Of a DNA stretch of 64,000 nucleotides, positions 1 through 8,577 are shown piece by piece; the stretch's first letter is position 1; every line of letters begins with the position of its first letter. Origin of the DNA: an uncultured Lachnospiraceae bacterium (GTDB lineage: Bacteria > Bacillota > Clostridia > Lachnospirales > Lachnospiraceae); assembly GCA_910585965.1 (NCBI GenBank), contig CAJUHH010000009.1, positions 62,001 through 126,000 on the forward strand, in the 5' to 3' direction. The notes below the pieces were generated by a model, which was given only the letters and a program-made list of their open reading frames with translations, was not told the origin of the DNA and made no database searches. Both the position numbers and the translations under genes were made by a program.

Positions 1-276
1 CCTCCGCATCCCTCTGATCCAGATGCCCAGATAAAAGCTGCCCATGACAATATTGATCAACGTCACGATCAGCTGCACCATATTCACGTATTTCGCCGGT
101 TCTTCTATAATAGCTGCCAGCCGGCGGGATTTTTTATCGTTTTCTTCCCTGGCTTTCTTTTCAATATCCTTGATATTCAAGTTATTGATCGCCGACCCGA
201 ATCCGTAAAAAAACATATCGGTCAGAATAAGAGCTATAAATAAAATCATACTGGCAGTAGGCCCGCCATCGTCCAT
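1..276 (-). CDS. DUF21/CNNM-type membrane protein (HlyC/CorC family), 3' end outside window
   Basis: The first 92 codons are present and the gene runs off the left edge. The start is an ATG at 276 with AGGAG just upstream. The protein opens with a hydrophobic helix (about residues 9-27), then a charged stretch rich in Lys/Glu/Arg, then a second helix ending near GSFYLGIWIRGMRR. This small-residue-rich membrane pattern followed by LAAIIEEPAKYVN resembles the N-terminal DUF21 domain of the HlyC/CorC/CNNM family, implicated in divalent cation transport. The CBS and CorC_HlyC domains expected downstream are not in the window. It lies last in the nnrD-alr-mazF direction. Confidence 0.75.
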   Translation of the reverse strand, partial: MDDGGPTASMILFIALILTDMFFYGFGSAINNLNIKDIEKKAREENDKKSRRLAAIIEEPAKYVNMVQLIVTLINIVMGSFYLGIWIRGMRR

Positions 277-344
277 AATCCCATCTCCTTTTATCCATCC
301 AAATATATAGACCTAAAGAATCACAGTAAACTATACCATTTAAA

Positions 345-367
345 GCCCCGGCAGTCAAGCATGGGGC
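345..367 (-). terminator. possible weak terminator after mazF
   Basis: A GCCCC/GGGGC pair encloses 13 bases, and on the minus strand it is followed by TTTAAA. The stem is short and the T run is poor, so it could be incidental. It lies just after the mazF stop codon and before the DUF21 gene. Confidence 0.3.
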
Positions 368-386
368 AGGACATCGGGGCATTTTC

Positions 387-743
387 TTATGTATTCTGGC
401 AAAACACGCCCAATTCCAGGCTGATCAGCAATCCTTCGTTCACTCTTTCCATAATCTCGCTATCCAAATGGCATACTTTATCCTTCAGCCGTTTCTTGTC
501 GATCGTCCTTAACTGCTCCAGCAAAATAACCGAATCCTTGACCATATCGTATTCATCCGCATTCAATTCGATATGGGTGGGAAGCTTCGCCTTATTCAGC
601 TTGGAAGTAATGGCTGCGCAGATCACGGTAGGGCTATGTTTGTTCCCCACATCGTTCTGTATAATCAATACCGGTCTCACGCCTCCCTGTTCCGATCCGA
701 TCACAGGCCTTAAATCCGCATAATAAATATCTCCACGTTTCAT
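387..743 (-). CDS. mazF: MazF/PemK-type endoribonuclease toxin (EndoA-like)
   Basis: 118 residues, the usual length of MazF/NdoA. It begins MKRGDIYYADLRPVIGSEQGG and has VRPVLIIQND and VICAAITSK, the conserved strands of the PemK/MazF SH3-like barrel. Family members cleave mRNA at short specific sequences. In Bacillus the antitoxin gene sits between alr and the toxin. Here only 68 bases separate the alr stop from the MazF start and no antitoxin ORF fits there, so the antitoxin is elsewhere or missing. It is probably co-transcribed with nnrD and alr. Confidence 0.92.
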   Translation of the reverse strand: MKRGDIYYADLRPVIGSEQGGVRPVLIIQNDVGNKHSPTVICAAITSKLNKAKLPTHIELNADEYDMVKDSVILLEQLRTIDKKRLKDKVCHLDSEIMERVNEGLLISLELGVFCQNT

Positions 744-811
744 TTTTTATCACCCTTCATTTAAACTTTTATGGCTAAATTATTGCCAGTTTATCTGAGG
801 ATATTCAATTT

Positions 812-1993
812 CTATTCAAAATCCCGAAAATAATCCTTTGCCGCCGTCACTTTCCCCGATTTTAAATAAATGCGGGGAACTCTCTTCCCGATGCAGCAGG
901 CAAGCTCGTAATTAAACCGCCCCGACAGTTCCCCAAGCTCTTCCATCGTAATCTGTTCTTCCCCTTCTTTCCCGATCAATGTCACAACGTCCCCCTCCGA
1001 CACGCCGGAAATGTCCGTCACATCTATCATAAACTGATCCATGCATACCTTTCCTGCCACCGGAGCCTTTTTCCCATGAACCAGGACGTAGCCTTTATTG
1101 GAAAGCCCTCTCGGATACCCATCTGCATAGCCTACCGGAACCGTGGCAATCTTCATTCTTTTTTCTGCCGTAAAAGTGCCGCCGTATCCGATTTCCGTTC
1201 CCGGCTCCACTTCCTTCAGATAAACGATCCGGCTCTTTATCTCCATAACCGGCTTTAAATCTATGATATTTCTTGCCGTTTCCGCAGAAGGCCACAGGCC
1301 GTAAAGAGCGATTCCTGCCCGAACGGCGTCCATATCCGCCTCCCGCAGTTCCAAAGCCGCCGCGCTGTTGGCGCAATGGCAAAGCGGAATGCGGCATCCG
1401 CTTTCTTTTTCCGCCCTCTGCACGAAATCATGGAACACCGACAGCTGGCGCCTGGCCGGAGCTTTGTCCTCTTCATCTGCCTTTGCAAAATGAGTAAATA
1501 TTCCTTCCACTTCAATTCCCGGCATCCGCAGCGCCCTTCGGACGAACGCCATTCCTTCTTCATCCGGGGAAATGCCGATCCTCGACATCCCCGTATCCAC
1601 TTTTATATGGATCTTTGCCGTCTTTCCCGCTTCATTTGCCGCTTTTCCCAGCTGTTCCAGCATATCCTGGCGGAATACGGTAATCCTGATATCATTCTCC
1701 ATCATTTCTTTATAATGATAAGGAAAAGCATAACCCAAAGACAAGATTGGCTTGTGGATCCCTGATTTTCTTAAAATAACCGCCTCTTCTTCCGTAGCGA
1801 CACCGAATCCCCAAATATCGTCCAGCGATTCTAATTCCTTCGCCGCCGGAACGGCTCCGTGTCCGTAACCGTCCGCTTTGACTACGCCGATCATCTTCGT
1901 CCCCTTGCCAAGCTTTGCGATCATCCCTTCCGCATTCGCGCGAAGCCTATCCAAGTCAACGGTTGCATAAACCCTGTTGTATTTCTCTGTCAT
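812..1993 (-). CDS. alr: alanine racemase
   Basis: A PLP-dependent enzyme interconverting L- and D-alanine for peptidoglycan synthesis. The ATG at 1993 gives 393 residues and has GGAG seven bases upstream. The frame is open about 59 codons further, but that stretch encodes no Alr-like sequence and is full of hairpins. VVKADGYGHG carries the PLP lysine (K39), and the second catalytic tyrosine is in EIGYGGTF. Both fold-type III domains are complete. It follows nnrD by 131 bases and precedes mazF. Confidence 0.96.
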   Translation of the reverse strand: MTEKYNRVYATVDLDRLRANAEGMIAKLGKGTKMIGVVKADGYGHGAVPAAKELESLDDIWGFGVATEEEAVILRKSGIHKPILSLGYAFPYHYKEMMENDIRITVFRQDMLEQLGKAANEAGKTAKIHIKVDTGMSRIGISPDEEGMAFVRRALRMPGIEVEGIFTHFAKADEEDKAPARRQLSVFHDFVQRAEKESGCRIPLCHCANSAAALELREADMDAVRAGIALYGLWPSAETARNIIDLKPVMEIKSRIVYLKEVEPGTEIGYGGTFTAEKRMKIATVPVGYADGYPRGLSNKGYVLVHGKKAPVAGKVCMDQFMIDVTDISGVSEGDVVTLIGKEGEEQITMEELGELSGRFNYELACCIGKRVPRIYLKSGKVTAAKDYFRDFE

Positions 1994-2010
1994 TTTAATC
2001 TCCATTCCGA

Positions 2011-2130
2011 AGCGTTTACGCGACGGGGCGACGCAAATCTCCAATTTGCGTCTGCCATCAAGGCTTATTTGTGACGCTCCGGCACAAATAGCCGTGTGAA
2101 AAATCAGCACATCAGTGTGATTTTTCACAC
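2011..2130 (-). promoter_or_regulatory. structured alr leader: three hairpins with a possible pseudoknot
   Basis: Three consecutive inverted repeats separate nnrD from alr. A 13-bp perfect stem (2094-2106/2118-2130) includes the nnrD stop codon. The second is TATTTGTG/CACAAATA, 2062-2093, with a one-base bulge in its lower stem. The third is a 9-bp perfect stem (2030-2038/2044-2052). On the transcribed strand, the loop of the second hairpin (CCGGAGCGT) can pair with ACGCTTCGG (one G-U), which lies just before the alr ribosome binding site. No T run follows the stems, so a terminator is unlikely. The function is inferred only from layout. Confidence 0.5.
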
Positions 2131-3675
2131 TATTTCCATACCTTTCCGCTTCATGGCGCTTCCCAAACATTCGGCCACATCCCCCGCCATCAATCCATAT
2201 CTCCCCTTTTCCTCTGCCGCCCTGTCCCCTGCCAGTCCATGGATATACACGCCGAGAACAGCCGCTTTTTCCGCTTCCATCCCCTGGGCCAGCAGACCGC
2301 CGATCGTTCCGGCCAACACATCTCCCATCCCCGCAGTCGCCATGCCATCATTGCCGGATGTATTCATATAGATCTCTTCCTTCGCCGGAGCAGCGACCGC
2401 CGTCCTGGCATCCTTGCATACGACAGTGCAGCCCCATCGGTCCGCCAGTTCCTTCGGTTTTTGCAGGATATCTCTCTTCGCCTCTTCCACCGTGCAGCCA
2501 TACAGCCTGGCAAATTCAGCAAGATGAGGCGTTAGAATGATTGCCCGCCCGCCGTTCTCCTGCCGCTCGCTCTCCAGAAAATGCTGTAGTTCCGGGCTTT
2601 TGGCTATCAGGTTTAGCCCGTCGGCATCGATGACCAGCGGCTTCTTTTCTTCCCCCAGGACTTGTTTCAACATGGCATATGCCTGTATGCCCATCCCTAT
2701 GCCAGGTCCTATGACGATGCAATCCGCCCATTGCAACCCCTTCTCCAATATGTTATGCAGCTGCGGCGAAATCTCCCCTTTTGCCGGATAAGTAGAAAGA
2801 AGAGCCTCCGGCACGCCGGACTGGATGATGGTTCTGTTTTCCTCCGGCGTTATCACTTTCACCATCCCTGCGCCCGCCCGATAGGCAGCCCTAGCGCAAA
2901 GTTCGCATGCCCCGCTCATATTGATGCTGCCCGCGACCACAAGGATTTTTCCGAACGTTCCTTTATTGCCTCCCCCGTTCCGGCAGGGCATTCCATCGCT
3001 TGCATCCCCTATATAAGTATATACTTTCGGCATCCTTCCTAAAAAACTTTCCTGTGTGATCCCGATATCCCGGCAAACAATCTCTCCCGCATAGGCATGC
3101 CCCGGATAAAGAACATGACCCAGTTTTTTCCACCCAAAAGTCACCGTCAGATCCGCGTTCACCGCCTCTCCCATTACCTGGCCGCTGTCCGTATGGATGC
3201 CGGAAGGTATATCTATGGAGCAGATAAAAGCTCCGCTTTCATTTATTCTGCGGACCGCATCCGCAAAGCTGCCCTCCAGTTCCCTCGATAAGCCGATCCC
3301 GAACAAGGCATCCACAATAATATCATATTCTTTCTCTTTCATTTTGTTTTGCAACGGACACCCGTATTTCTCTATGATCTGGATCTGCGCTTCCGTCTCC
3401 TTGCTGCATTTCCCCCGCTCTCCTGCCAGGAAAAAGTCCACCGAAAAACCGCGCAGCCTTAGTATCCTGCCGACGGCAATGCCGTCCCCGCCGTTATTTC
3501 CGCTGCCGGCCGCCACAAGCACGCGCCCCCCTCCAGGGAACCTCGCTTCGATCTCCTCCGCTGCGGCAAGGGCTGCCCGTTCCATGAGAACCATCGAAGG
3601 CATACCAAAATATTCGATCGTATTCTTATCGTATTCTTTCATCTCTCCTGCAAAAACAAGATATTCTTTTTCCAT
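2125..3675 (-). CDS. nnrD: bifunctional NAD(P)H-hydrate epimerase / ADP-dependent dehydratase
   Basis: Repairs hydrated NAD(P)H. The start ATG at 3675 has AAGGGGGAT six bases upstream and gives 516 residues, usual for the fused enzyme. The N-terminal YjeF_N domain (about 1-215) has GSGNNGGDG. The C-terminal ribokinase-like dehydratase domain has VIGPGIGMG, DADGLN and the anion-hole motif GNDGMATAGMGDVLAG. Its stop codon lies inside the first hairpin of the alr leader, which suggests read-through into alr in a shared transcript. Confidence 0.95.
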   Translation of the reverse strand: MEKEYLVFAGEMKEYDKNTIEYFGMPSMVLMERAALAAAEEIEARFPGGGRVLVAAGSGNNGGDGIAVGRILRLRGFSVDFFLAGERGKCSKETEAQIQIIEKYGCPLQNKMKEKEYDIIVDALFGIGLSRELEGSFADAVRRINESGAFICSIDIPSGIHTDSGQVMGEAVNADLTVTFGWKKLGHVLYPGHAYAGEIVCRDIGITQESFLGRMPKVYTYIGDASDGMPCRNGGGNKGTFGKILVVAGSINMSGACELCARAAYRAGAGMVKVITPEENRTIIQSGVPEALLSTYPAKGEISPQLHNILEKGLQWADCIVIGPGIGMGIQAYAMLKQVLGEEKKPLVIDADGLNLIAKSPELQHFLESERQENGGRAIILTPHLAEFARLYGCTVEEAKRDILQKPKELADRWGCTVVCKDARTAVAAPAKEEIYMNTSGNDGMATAGMGDVLAGTIGGLLAQGMEAEKAAVLGVYIHGLAGDRAAEEKGRYGLMAGDVAECLGSAMKRKGMEIV

Positions 3676-3749
3676 CCCAATCCCCCTTGCTCGCCGCGCA
3701 GCCCGCATACCGCGCCTGCGTCCTATTTTATCAGCACGGGCCTGCGCAT

Positions 3750-3785
3750 AAAAATGCGCCAAAAACACTGTTCTGACGCATTTTT
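3750..3785 (-). terminator. terminator after the coiled-coil gene
   Basis: AAAAATGCG and CGCATTTTT form a 9-bp stem just after the stop codon of the gene at 3788. The stem is A/T-flanked on both sides. It lies about 75 bases before the nnrD start and probably separates the two transcripts. Confidence 0.55.
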
Positions 3786-3787
3786 CC

Positions 3788-4480
3788 CTATGCCTTTTTC
3801 ACCCCGGTTTTCTTCTGTTCGGAATCCGCCCTTCTCCTGGCCGCTTTTTCAGCCTGGGCCTTCTTCCTCTCTTCCGGGTTATATTTCATATCAAATATTT
3901 CTATCACTTCTGCGCCGAAAATATCATGCATATAAGAATACAAGTCAAAAACCGTCTTCTCGCTTTCCCCTTTTCGGATCAGCTTTTTCTTGATTTCCAC
4001 CCGGATCCCCTTGACCCATTCGTCGATCCCGTCGATCTCCCTTGTATTTTCAGCAATCCTTTGGTAGCAGACATCCATCGTGATCAGCATCAGCCTATAG
4101 TTGATCTTATCGATTTCCTCCGGCAGCAGCTTCAGCTCCCTGGCATAATCCTCCAGTTTTTCATTGCACTCGCTAATCAGCCGCCTGTCTTCCTCCATCT
4201 TCTTTTCTGCAGCCGCGCTTGGGTTCCCGCCCGCTGAATCCGCCAATTCCATGATTTCCGCCATCAGCCTTTTTTTCAGCTTCCGTATTTCTTTTGATTC
4301 CGTATTGAGCTTCCCCTGTCTTTTTAAAAGCTCATTTAATTTCTCTTCCCCGCGCCGTACTTCTGTCGGTATCTCGGTCTGCGCCTGCGTAAAAAGCTGA
4401 TGCCACTTGTTATCCAATGTCAACACAGGAATCTTCTTTCCGGCCAACGCTTCCCTGAACGCATTCTCTGAACGTGCCAT
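3788..4480 (-). CDS. conserved coiled-coil protein of unknown function
   Basis: 230 residues, cytoplasmic, with no signal peptide or membrane segment. It is highly charged. Residues about 35-130 look like a long coiled coil (KLNELLKRQGKLNTESKEIRKLKKRLMAEI; quoted in part: ESKEIRKLKKRL). The C-terminus is a basic Lys/Ala/Arg tail. It starts 24 bases after the rex stop codon, so co-transcription with rex is likely. I do not recognise a functional family. Similar coiled-coil proteins occur in other Lachnospiraceae, but that is recollection and not tested here. Confidence 0.7.
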   Translation of the reverse strand: MARSENAFREALAGKKIPVLTLDNKWHQLFTQAQTEIPTEVRRGEEKLNELLKRQGKLNTESKEIRKLKKRLMAEIMELADSAGGNPSAAAEKKMEEDRRLISECNEKLEDYARELKLLPEEIDKINYRLMLITMDVCYQRIAENTREIDGIDEWVKGIRVEIKKKLIRKGESEKTVFDLYSYMHDIFGAEVIEIFDMKYNPEERKKAQAEKAARRRADSEQKKTGVKKA

Positions 4481-4504
4481 AACAACACCCAGCCTTTCTG
4501 TCCG

Positions 4505-5143
4505 TCATTTTTCGTTCTGAAATCTGCTAATATTATAAGACAGCTTCATCAGGCTGTCGGACAGATGGACATTTTCTACTTGTACCCCCTCCGGCACCTT
4601 TAGATCCAGGTGGGCAAAGTTCCATATACCCTTGATGCCGCACCGAATCAATTTTTCCGCAACTTCCGCCGCCTCGCTTTTCGGGATGGTAAGCACTGCA
4701 ATGTCGATATGGTTATCCAGCACATACTGCTCCATGCACTCCATGGACTGCACTTCGATTCCTCTTATTTTTTTTCCGTAGAGCGCCGGGTTATTGTCGA
4801 ATATGCCCCGGAACAAAAAACCGCGCCGTTCGAAATTCATATAATTAGCCAGCGCCTGCCCCAGGTTGCCCGCCCCTATAATGATCAGATCGTATTTCCG
4901 GTCCAGTCCGAGGATCTTGCCGATTTCCTCATAGAGAAACTCTACATTATACCCGTATCCCTGCTGCCCAAAACCGCCGAAATTATTCAAATCCTGCCTG
5001 ATCTGTGAAGCAGTAACCTGCATAATATCGCTCAGCTCCTGTGAGGATACCCTTTCCGTCCCTTCATCCTTAAGCTCCCCCAGATATCTGAAATACCGAG
5101 GCAGACGGCCGATAACCGCCTGCGAAATTTCCTTCTCTTCCAC
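4505..5143 (-). CDS. rex: redox-sensing transcriptional repressor Rex
   Basis: 212 residues. The N-terminal winged helix (about 1-80) has SSQELSDIMQVTASQIRQDL, and the Rossmann NAD(H)-binding domain has IIGAGNLGQAL. Rex senses the NADH/NAD+ ratio and represses fermentation and respiration genes when NADH is low. The promoter at 5177-5205 carries a partial Rex-like operator, which suggests autoregulation. The downstream coiled-coil gene is close enough to be in the same transcript. Confidence 0.96.
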   Translation of the reverse strand: MEEKEISQAVIGRLPRYFRYLGELKDEGTERVSSQELSDIMQVTASQIRQDLNNFGGFGQQGYGYNVEFLYEEIGKILGLDRKYDLIIIGAGNLGQALANYMNFERRGFLFRGIFDNNPALYGKKIRGIEVQSMECMEQYVLDNHIDIAVLTIPKSEAAEVAEKLIRCGIKGIWNFAHLDLKVPEGVQVENVHLSDSLMKLSYNISRFQNEK

Positions 5144-5176
5144 GGTGCTGCCCCCTATATTAGTTGTTTCTTATTT

Positions 5177-5205
5177 ATTATATAAGACTGTTAAAATAAT
5201 GTCAA
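5177..5205 (-). promoter_or_regulatory. rex promoter with possible Rex operator
   Basis: A perfect sigma-A-type promoter on the minus strand: TTGACA (5200-5205), 17-base spacer, TATAAT (5177-5182), ending 34 bases before the rex start. TTGACAT-N4-TTAACAG overlaps the -35 and matches 10 of 14 fixed positions of the clostridial Rex site TTGTTAA-N4-TTAACAA. Confidence 0.75.
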
Positions 5206-5212
5206 ATGAATG

Positions 5213-5241
5213 TTGACAGCATGTTTCCCGATAGGTAAAAT
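5213..5241 (+). promoter_or_regulatory. promoter for the ABC-F gene
   Basis: TTGACA (5213-5218), 17-base spacer, TAAAAT (5236-5241), 45 bases upstream of the ABC-F start. It is divergent from the rex promoter, and the -35 boxes lie only 7 bases apart. Confidence 0.75.
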
Positions 5242-5286
5242 GGATGGGTATAATCGTTGATATTATTGCACCAGGAGGAATTCAAG

Positions 5287-7236
5287 ATGATACTGTCATG
5301 CCAGAACATCTGCAAAGCATTTCATGAAAAAAAAATACTGCAAAATGTTTCCTTTCATATAGAAGACCAGGACAAAGCCGCTATCGTCGGGATTAATGGA
5401 GCAGGAAAAACGACCCTGCTCCGTATTATCGTGGGAGAACTTTCCGCCGATGAAGGCAGCGCCGTCCTTTCCCGGAATAAAAGCCTGGGGTATCTTTCGC
5501 AAAACCAGTCTGTGGACAGCCAAAACTCCATTTATGACGAACTTCTGACAGTCAAACAGAACCTGATCGACCTGGAAAATCGTATCCGGGAATCCGAACA
5601 GCGCATGAAGTCCGTTTCCGGGGCGGATTTGGAACGCCTGATGGAATCCTATGCCCTGCTCACCCACCAGTTCGAGTCAAACGGCGGCTATACTTACCGC
5701 AGCGAACTGACCGGCGTATTAAAAGGGCTTGGCTTCCCGGAAGAAGAATTCTCCAAATCCGTTTCCACGCTTTCCGGCGGACAGAAGACACGGGTTGCCC
5801 TCGGCAAACTGCTGCTGCAAAAACCCGATCTGATCATCCTGGACGAGCCGACCAACCATCTGGATATGTCCTCCATCGCCTGGCTGGAAACCTATTTGCT
5901 GAATTACAAAGGAGCCGTCATCATCGTTTCCCATGACCGCTATTTTCTGGACCGCATTTCCAATAAAATCATCGAAATCGACCAGACAAAAGCGACCACA
6001 TTCCTCGGAAACTACAGCGATTACGCCGTAAAAAAAGAGGCTCTGCGCGCCGCGCAGATCAAGGCTTATATGAACCAGCAGCAGGAAATCAAACACCAGG
6101 AGGAGGTCATCGCCAAGTTAAAATCCTTCAATCGGGAAAAATCCATCAAACGGGCAGAAAGCCGGGAAAAAATGCTGGATAAAATCGAACGCCTGGAAAA
6201 GCCTTCCGAAGCCCGCACCGACATGCATATTTCCTTAGAACCCAAATATGTCAGCGGAAATGATGTCCTTTTTATTGAAAACCTGTCCAAATCTTTCGGT
6301 TCGCTGCATTTATTCCAGGATATCGGTTTTGAGCTGAAGAGAGGGGAACACGTGGCAATCATCGGCGATAACGGCACAGGAAAAACTACTATACTAAAAA
6401 TTATCAACGGACTGCTGGATCCCGACAGCGGCTCCATCCGCACAGGGACCAATGTACACATAGGCTATTACGACCAGGAGCATCATGTCCTTCATACAGA
6501 AAAAACACTGTTTGAGGAAATTTCCGACGACTATCCGACGCTGACCAACACGGAAATCCGCAATACGCTGGCCGCTTTCCTTTTTACCGGGGAAGACGTT
6601 TTTAAACGCATCGGGGACATCAGCGGCGGGGAACGGGGCCGGGTTTCCCTGGCCAAGCTCATGTTGTCAGAATCTAATTTTCTCATTCTGGATGAGCCTA
6701 CCAACCACCTGGACATCGCTTCCAAAGAGATCCTGGAAGATGCGCTGAATGGTTATGCCGGCACCGTGCTTTATGTTTCCCATGACCGTTATTTTATCAA
6801 CCGTACCGCCAGCCGCATCCTGGAATTATCCGGCGGCAGCCTGACGAACTATCTGGGAGACTATGATTATTATCTGGAAAAAAAGCAGGAAACCACTACC
6901 GTTTCCACCAATTCCCCCCAAAACGATACTGGCTCCCATGGAACTGCGTTCCCCAGCGCCGGCAATATGGAAAAAGAATCCTCTGCCAAATTGAGCTGGC
7001 TGGAGCAGAAAGAGCAGCAGGCCAGACAGCGGAAACGGGAAAATGAAATAAAAAAAATTGAAGGACGGATCGAAGCGCTGGAAAACAGAGATGCCGAGAT
7101 CGATAAGCTGATGATTCAACCCGATATCTGCACGAATGTGGCAAAGCTCCAGGAGCTTTCCAAGGAAAAGAACCAAGTCCAAGACGAACTGGAAAGCTTG
7201 ATGGAACGGTGGGAAATGCTGGAATCGGAAACATAA
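5287..7236 (+). CDS. ABC-F family ATP-binding protein
   Basis: 649 residues. The ATG at 5287 is preceded by AGGAGG at 7 bases. There are two ABC cassettes and no membrane domain: first cassette GINGAGKTT, LSGGQKTR, LIILDEPTNHLD; second GDNGTGKTT, ISGGERGR, FLILDEPTNHLD. A charged linker lies between them, and a C-terminal coiled coil spans about residues 575-645. ABC-F proteins act at the ribosomal E site as translation factors or antibiotic-protection proteins. The sequence does not decide between a housekeeping role (YdiF/YbiT-like) and resistance. It is monocistronic between its promoter and a terminator. Confidence 0.92.
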   Translation: MILSCQNICKAFHEKKILQNVSFHIEDQDKAAIVGINGAGKTTLLRIIVGELSADEGSAVLSRNKSLGYLSQNQSVDSQNSIYDELLTVKQNLIDLENRIRESEQRMKSVSGADLERLMESYALLTHQFESNGGYTYRSELTGVLKGLGFPEEEFSKSVSTLSGGQKTRVALGKLLLQKPDLIILDEPTNHLDMSSIAWLETYLLNYKGAVIIVSHDRYFLDRISNKIIEIDQTKATTFLGNYSDYAVKKEALRAAQIKAYMNQQQEIKHQEEVIAKLKSFNREKSIKRAESREKMLDKIERLEKPSEARTDMHISLEPKYVSGNDVLFIENLSKSFGSLHLFQDIGFELKRGEHVAIIGDNGTGKTTILKIINGLLDPDSGSIRTGTNVHIGYYDQEHHVLHTEKTLFEEISDDYPTLTNTEIRNTLAAFLFTGEDVFKRIGDISGGERGRVSLAKLMLSESNFLILDEPTNHLDIASKEILEDALNGYAGTVLYVSHDRYFINRTASRILELSGGSLTNYLGDYDYYLEKKQETTTVSTNSPQNDTGSHGTAFPSAGNMEKESSAKLSWLEQKEQQARQRKRENEIKKIEGRIEALENRDAEIDKLMIQPDICTNVAKLQELSKEKNQVQDELESLMERWEMLESET

Positions 7237-7248
7237 AAGACACCTAAA

Positions 7249-7292
7249 AAGCTGCCGTATCCCCATTCACAGGGATACAGCAGCTTCCTTTT
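7249..7292. terminator. bidirectional terminator between ABC-F and icd
   Basis: A stem AAGCTGC/GCAGCTT is stacked on GTATCCC/GGGATAC, with A residues on the left and CCTTTTT on the right. It serves the plus-strand ABC-F gene and, read the other way, the minus-strand icd gene, whose stop codon is at 7292. Confidence 0.85.
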
Positions 7293-8497
7293 TACATAGA
7301 CTCCAAAGTCCTTCTGATTTCCTTAATAAAATCCCCGCTGTTCAATACCGTCACATTCTCCAGCGAGGTAATCAATGCCAGATCCTTCGTCATTTTCCCG
7401 GCCTCAATCGTTGCTAATGTAGCCTTTTCCAGCTTGTCCGCAAACTCCGCCAGTTCATGGATCCCGTCCAGTTCCCCTCTCTTGCGCAGCGCGCCGGTCC
7501 AAGCAAAAATCGTCGCCACCGAATTCGTGGAAGTCTCTTCCCCCTTCAGATGTTTGTAATAATGCCTCTGCACCGTTCCATGAGCCGCTTCGTATTCATA
7601 AACTCCCGTAGGCGAAACAAGGACGGACGTCATCATCGCCAGGGAACCGAAGGCCGAAGAAACCATGTCGCTCATCACGTCCCCGTCATAGTTCTTGCAT
7701 GCCCAGATGAACCCTCCTTTCGCCTTCATCACTCTTGCCACAATATCATCAATCAGGCTGTAAAAATACTCAATCCCCGCCTCTTCAAATTTTTCTTTAT
7801 ATTCCTTCTCATAGATCTCCTGGAAAATATCCTTAAAATCATGGTCATATTTCTTGGAAATCGTATCCTTTGCTCCGAACCAGAGATCCTGCCTGGTATC
7901 CAAAGCATAATTGAAGCATGCCCTTGCAAAGCTTCCAATCGAAGCATCCGTATTATGTACGCCTTGTAAAATACCTGTCCCTTGGAATACATGAACCGTT
8001 TCTTTTGTCACGGCTCCGTCTTCGGCCGTAAAAACAAGCTCTGCCGTTCCCGCTCCCGGAACTTTGATTTCCACATTTTTATATATGTCGCCGTAAGCAT
8101 GGCGGGCGATCGTAATCGGTTTTTCCCAGTTCTTCACGCAAGGCTCAATGCCCTTTACCACAATAGGCGAGCGGAAAACAGTTCCGTCCAGTATCGCGCG
8201 GATCGTCCCGTTCGGGCTTTTCCACATTTCCTTCAGGTTGTATTCCGTCATACGGGCCGCATTGGGCGTAATCGTCGCGCATTTCACGGCCACCCCGTAT
8301 TTTTTCGTAGCCTCTGCAGAATCTATTGTCACCTGGTCATCGGTCTCATTGCGATGTTCCAGGCCAAGATCGTAATATTCCGTCTTTAAATCAATAAAAG
8401 GCAGAAGCAGCTCGTCCTTGATCATCTGCCAAAGAATTCTCGTCATCTCATCCCCGTCCATCTCAACCAGCGGGGTTATCATTTTAATCTTGTCCAT
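7292..8497 (-). CDS. icd: NADP-dependent isocitrate dehydrogenase, eukaryotic-type subfamily
   Basis: 401 residues. Oxidatively decarboxylates isocitrate to 2-oxoglutarate. The opening ITPLVEMDGDEMTRILW and later KSPNGTIRAILDGTVFR, AYGDIYKN and the aspartates in DDIVARVMKAKGGFIWACKNYDGDVMSD belong to the short (about 400-residue) NADP-IDH subfamily found in eukaryotes and some anaerobes, not the E. coli type; the last motif is longer in the gene than quoted here in parts. It has its own promoter at 8532-8560, and the GntR regulator gene ends 80 bases upstream. Confidence 0.95.
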   Translation of the reverse strand: MDKIKMITPLVEMDGDEMTRILWQMIKDELLLPFIDLKTEYYDLGLEHRNETDDQVTIDSAEATKKYGVAVKCATITPNAARMTEYNLKEMWKSPNGTIRAILDGTVFRSPIVVKGIEPCVKNWEKPITIARHAYGDIYKNVEIKVPGAGTAELVFTAEDGAVTKETVHVFQGTGILQGVHNTDASIGSFARACFNYALDTRQDLWFGAKDTISKKYDHDFKDIFQEIYEKEYKEKFEEAGIEYFYSLIDDIVARVMKAKGGFIWACKNYDGDVMSDMVSSAFGSLAMMTSVLVSPTGVYEYEAAHGTVQRHYYKHLKGEETSTNSVATIFAWTGALRKRGELDGIHELAEFADKLEKATLATIEAGKMTKDLALITSLENVTVLNSGDFIKEIRRTLESM

Positions 8498-8531
8498 ATG
8501 CCTGTTCTACGCTCCTTTCCAATCTTGTTTC

Positions 8532-8560
8532 ATTATATGTGATTTACTCTTATATTACAA
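8532..8560 (-). promoter_or_regulatory. icd promoter
   Basis: On the minus strand, TTGTAA (8555-8560), 17-base spacer, perfect TATAAT (8532-8537). It lies between the GntR stop codon and the icd start, so icd can be transcribed apart from the regulator gene. Confidence 0.65.
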
Positions 8561-8577
8561 GGAAAACATGTCTTGTC

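Noticed and set aside
1994..2170. A longer Alr start at 2170
   Set aside because: The extra 59 codons lie in the hairpin region, are unlike Alr and have no good ribosome binding site; the ATG at 1993 has GGAG.
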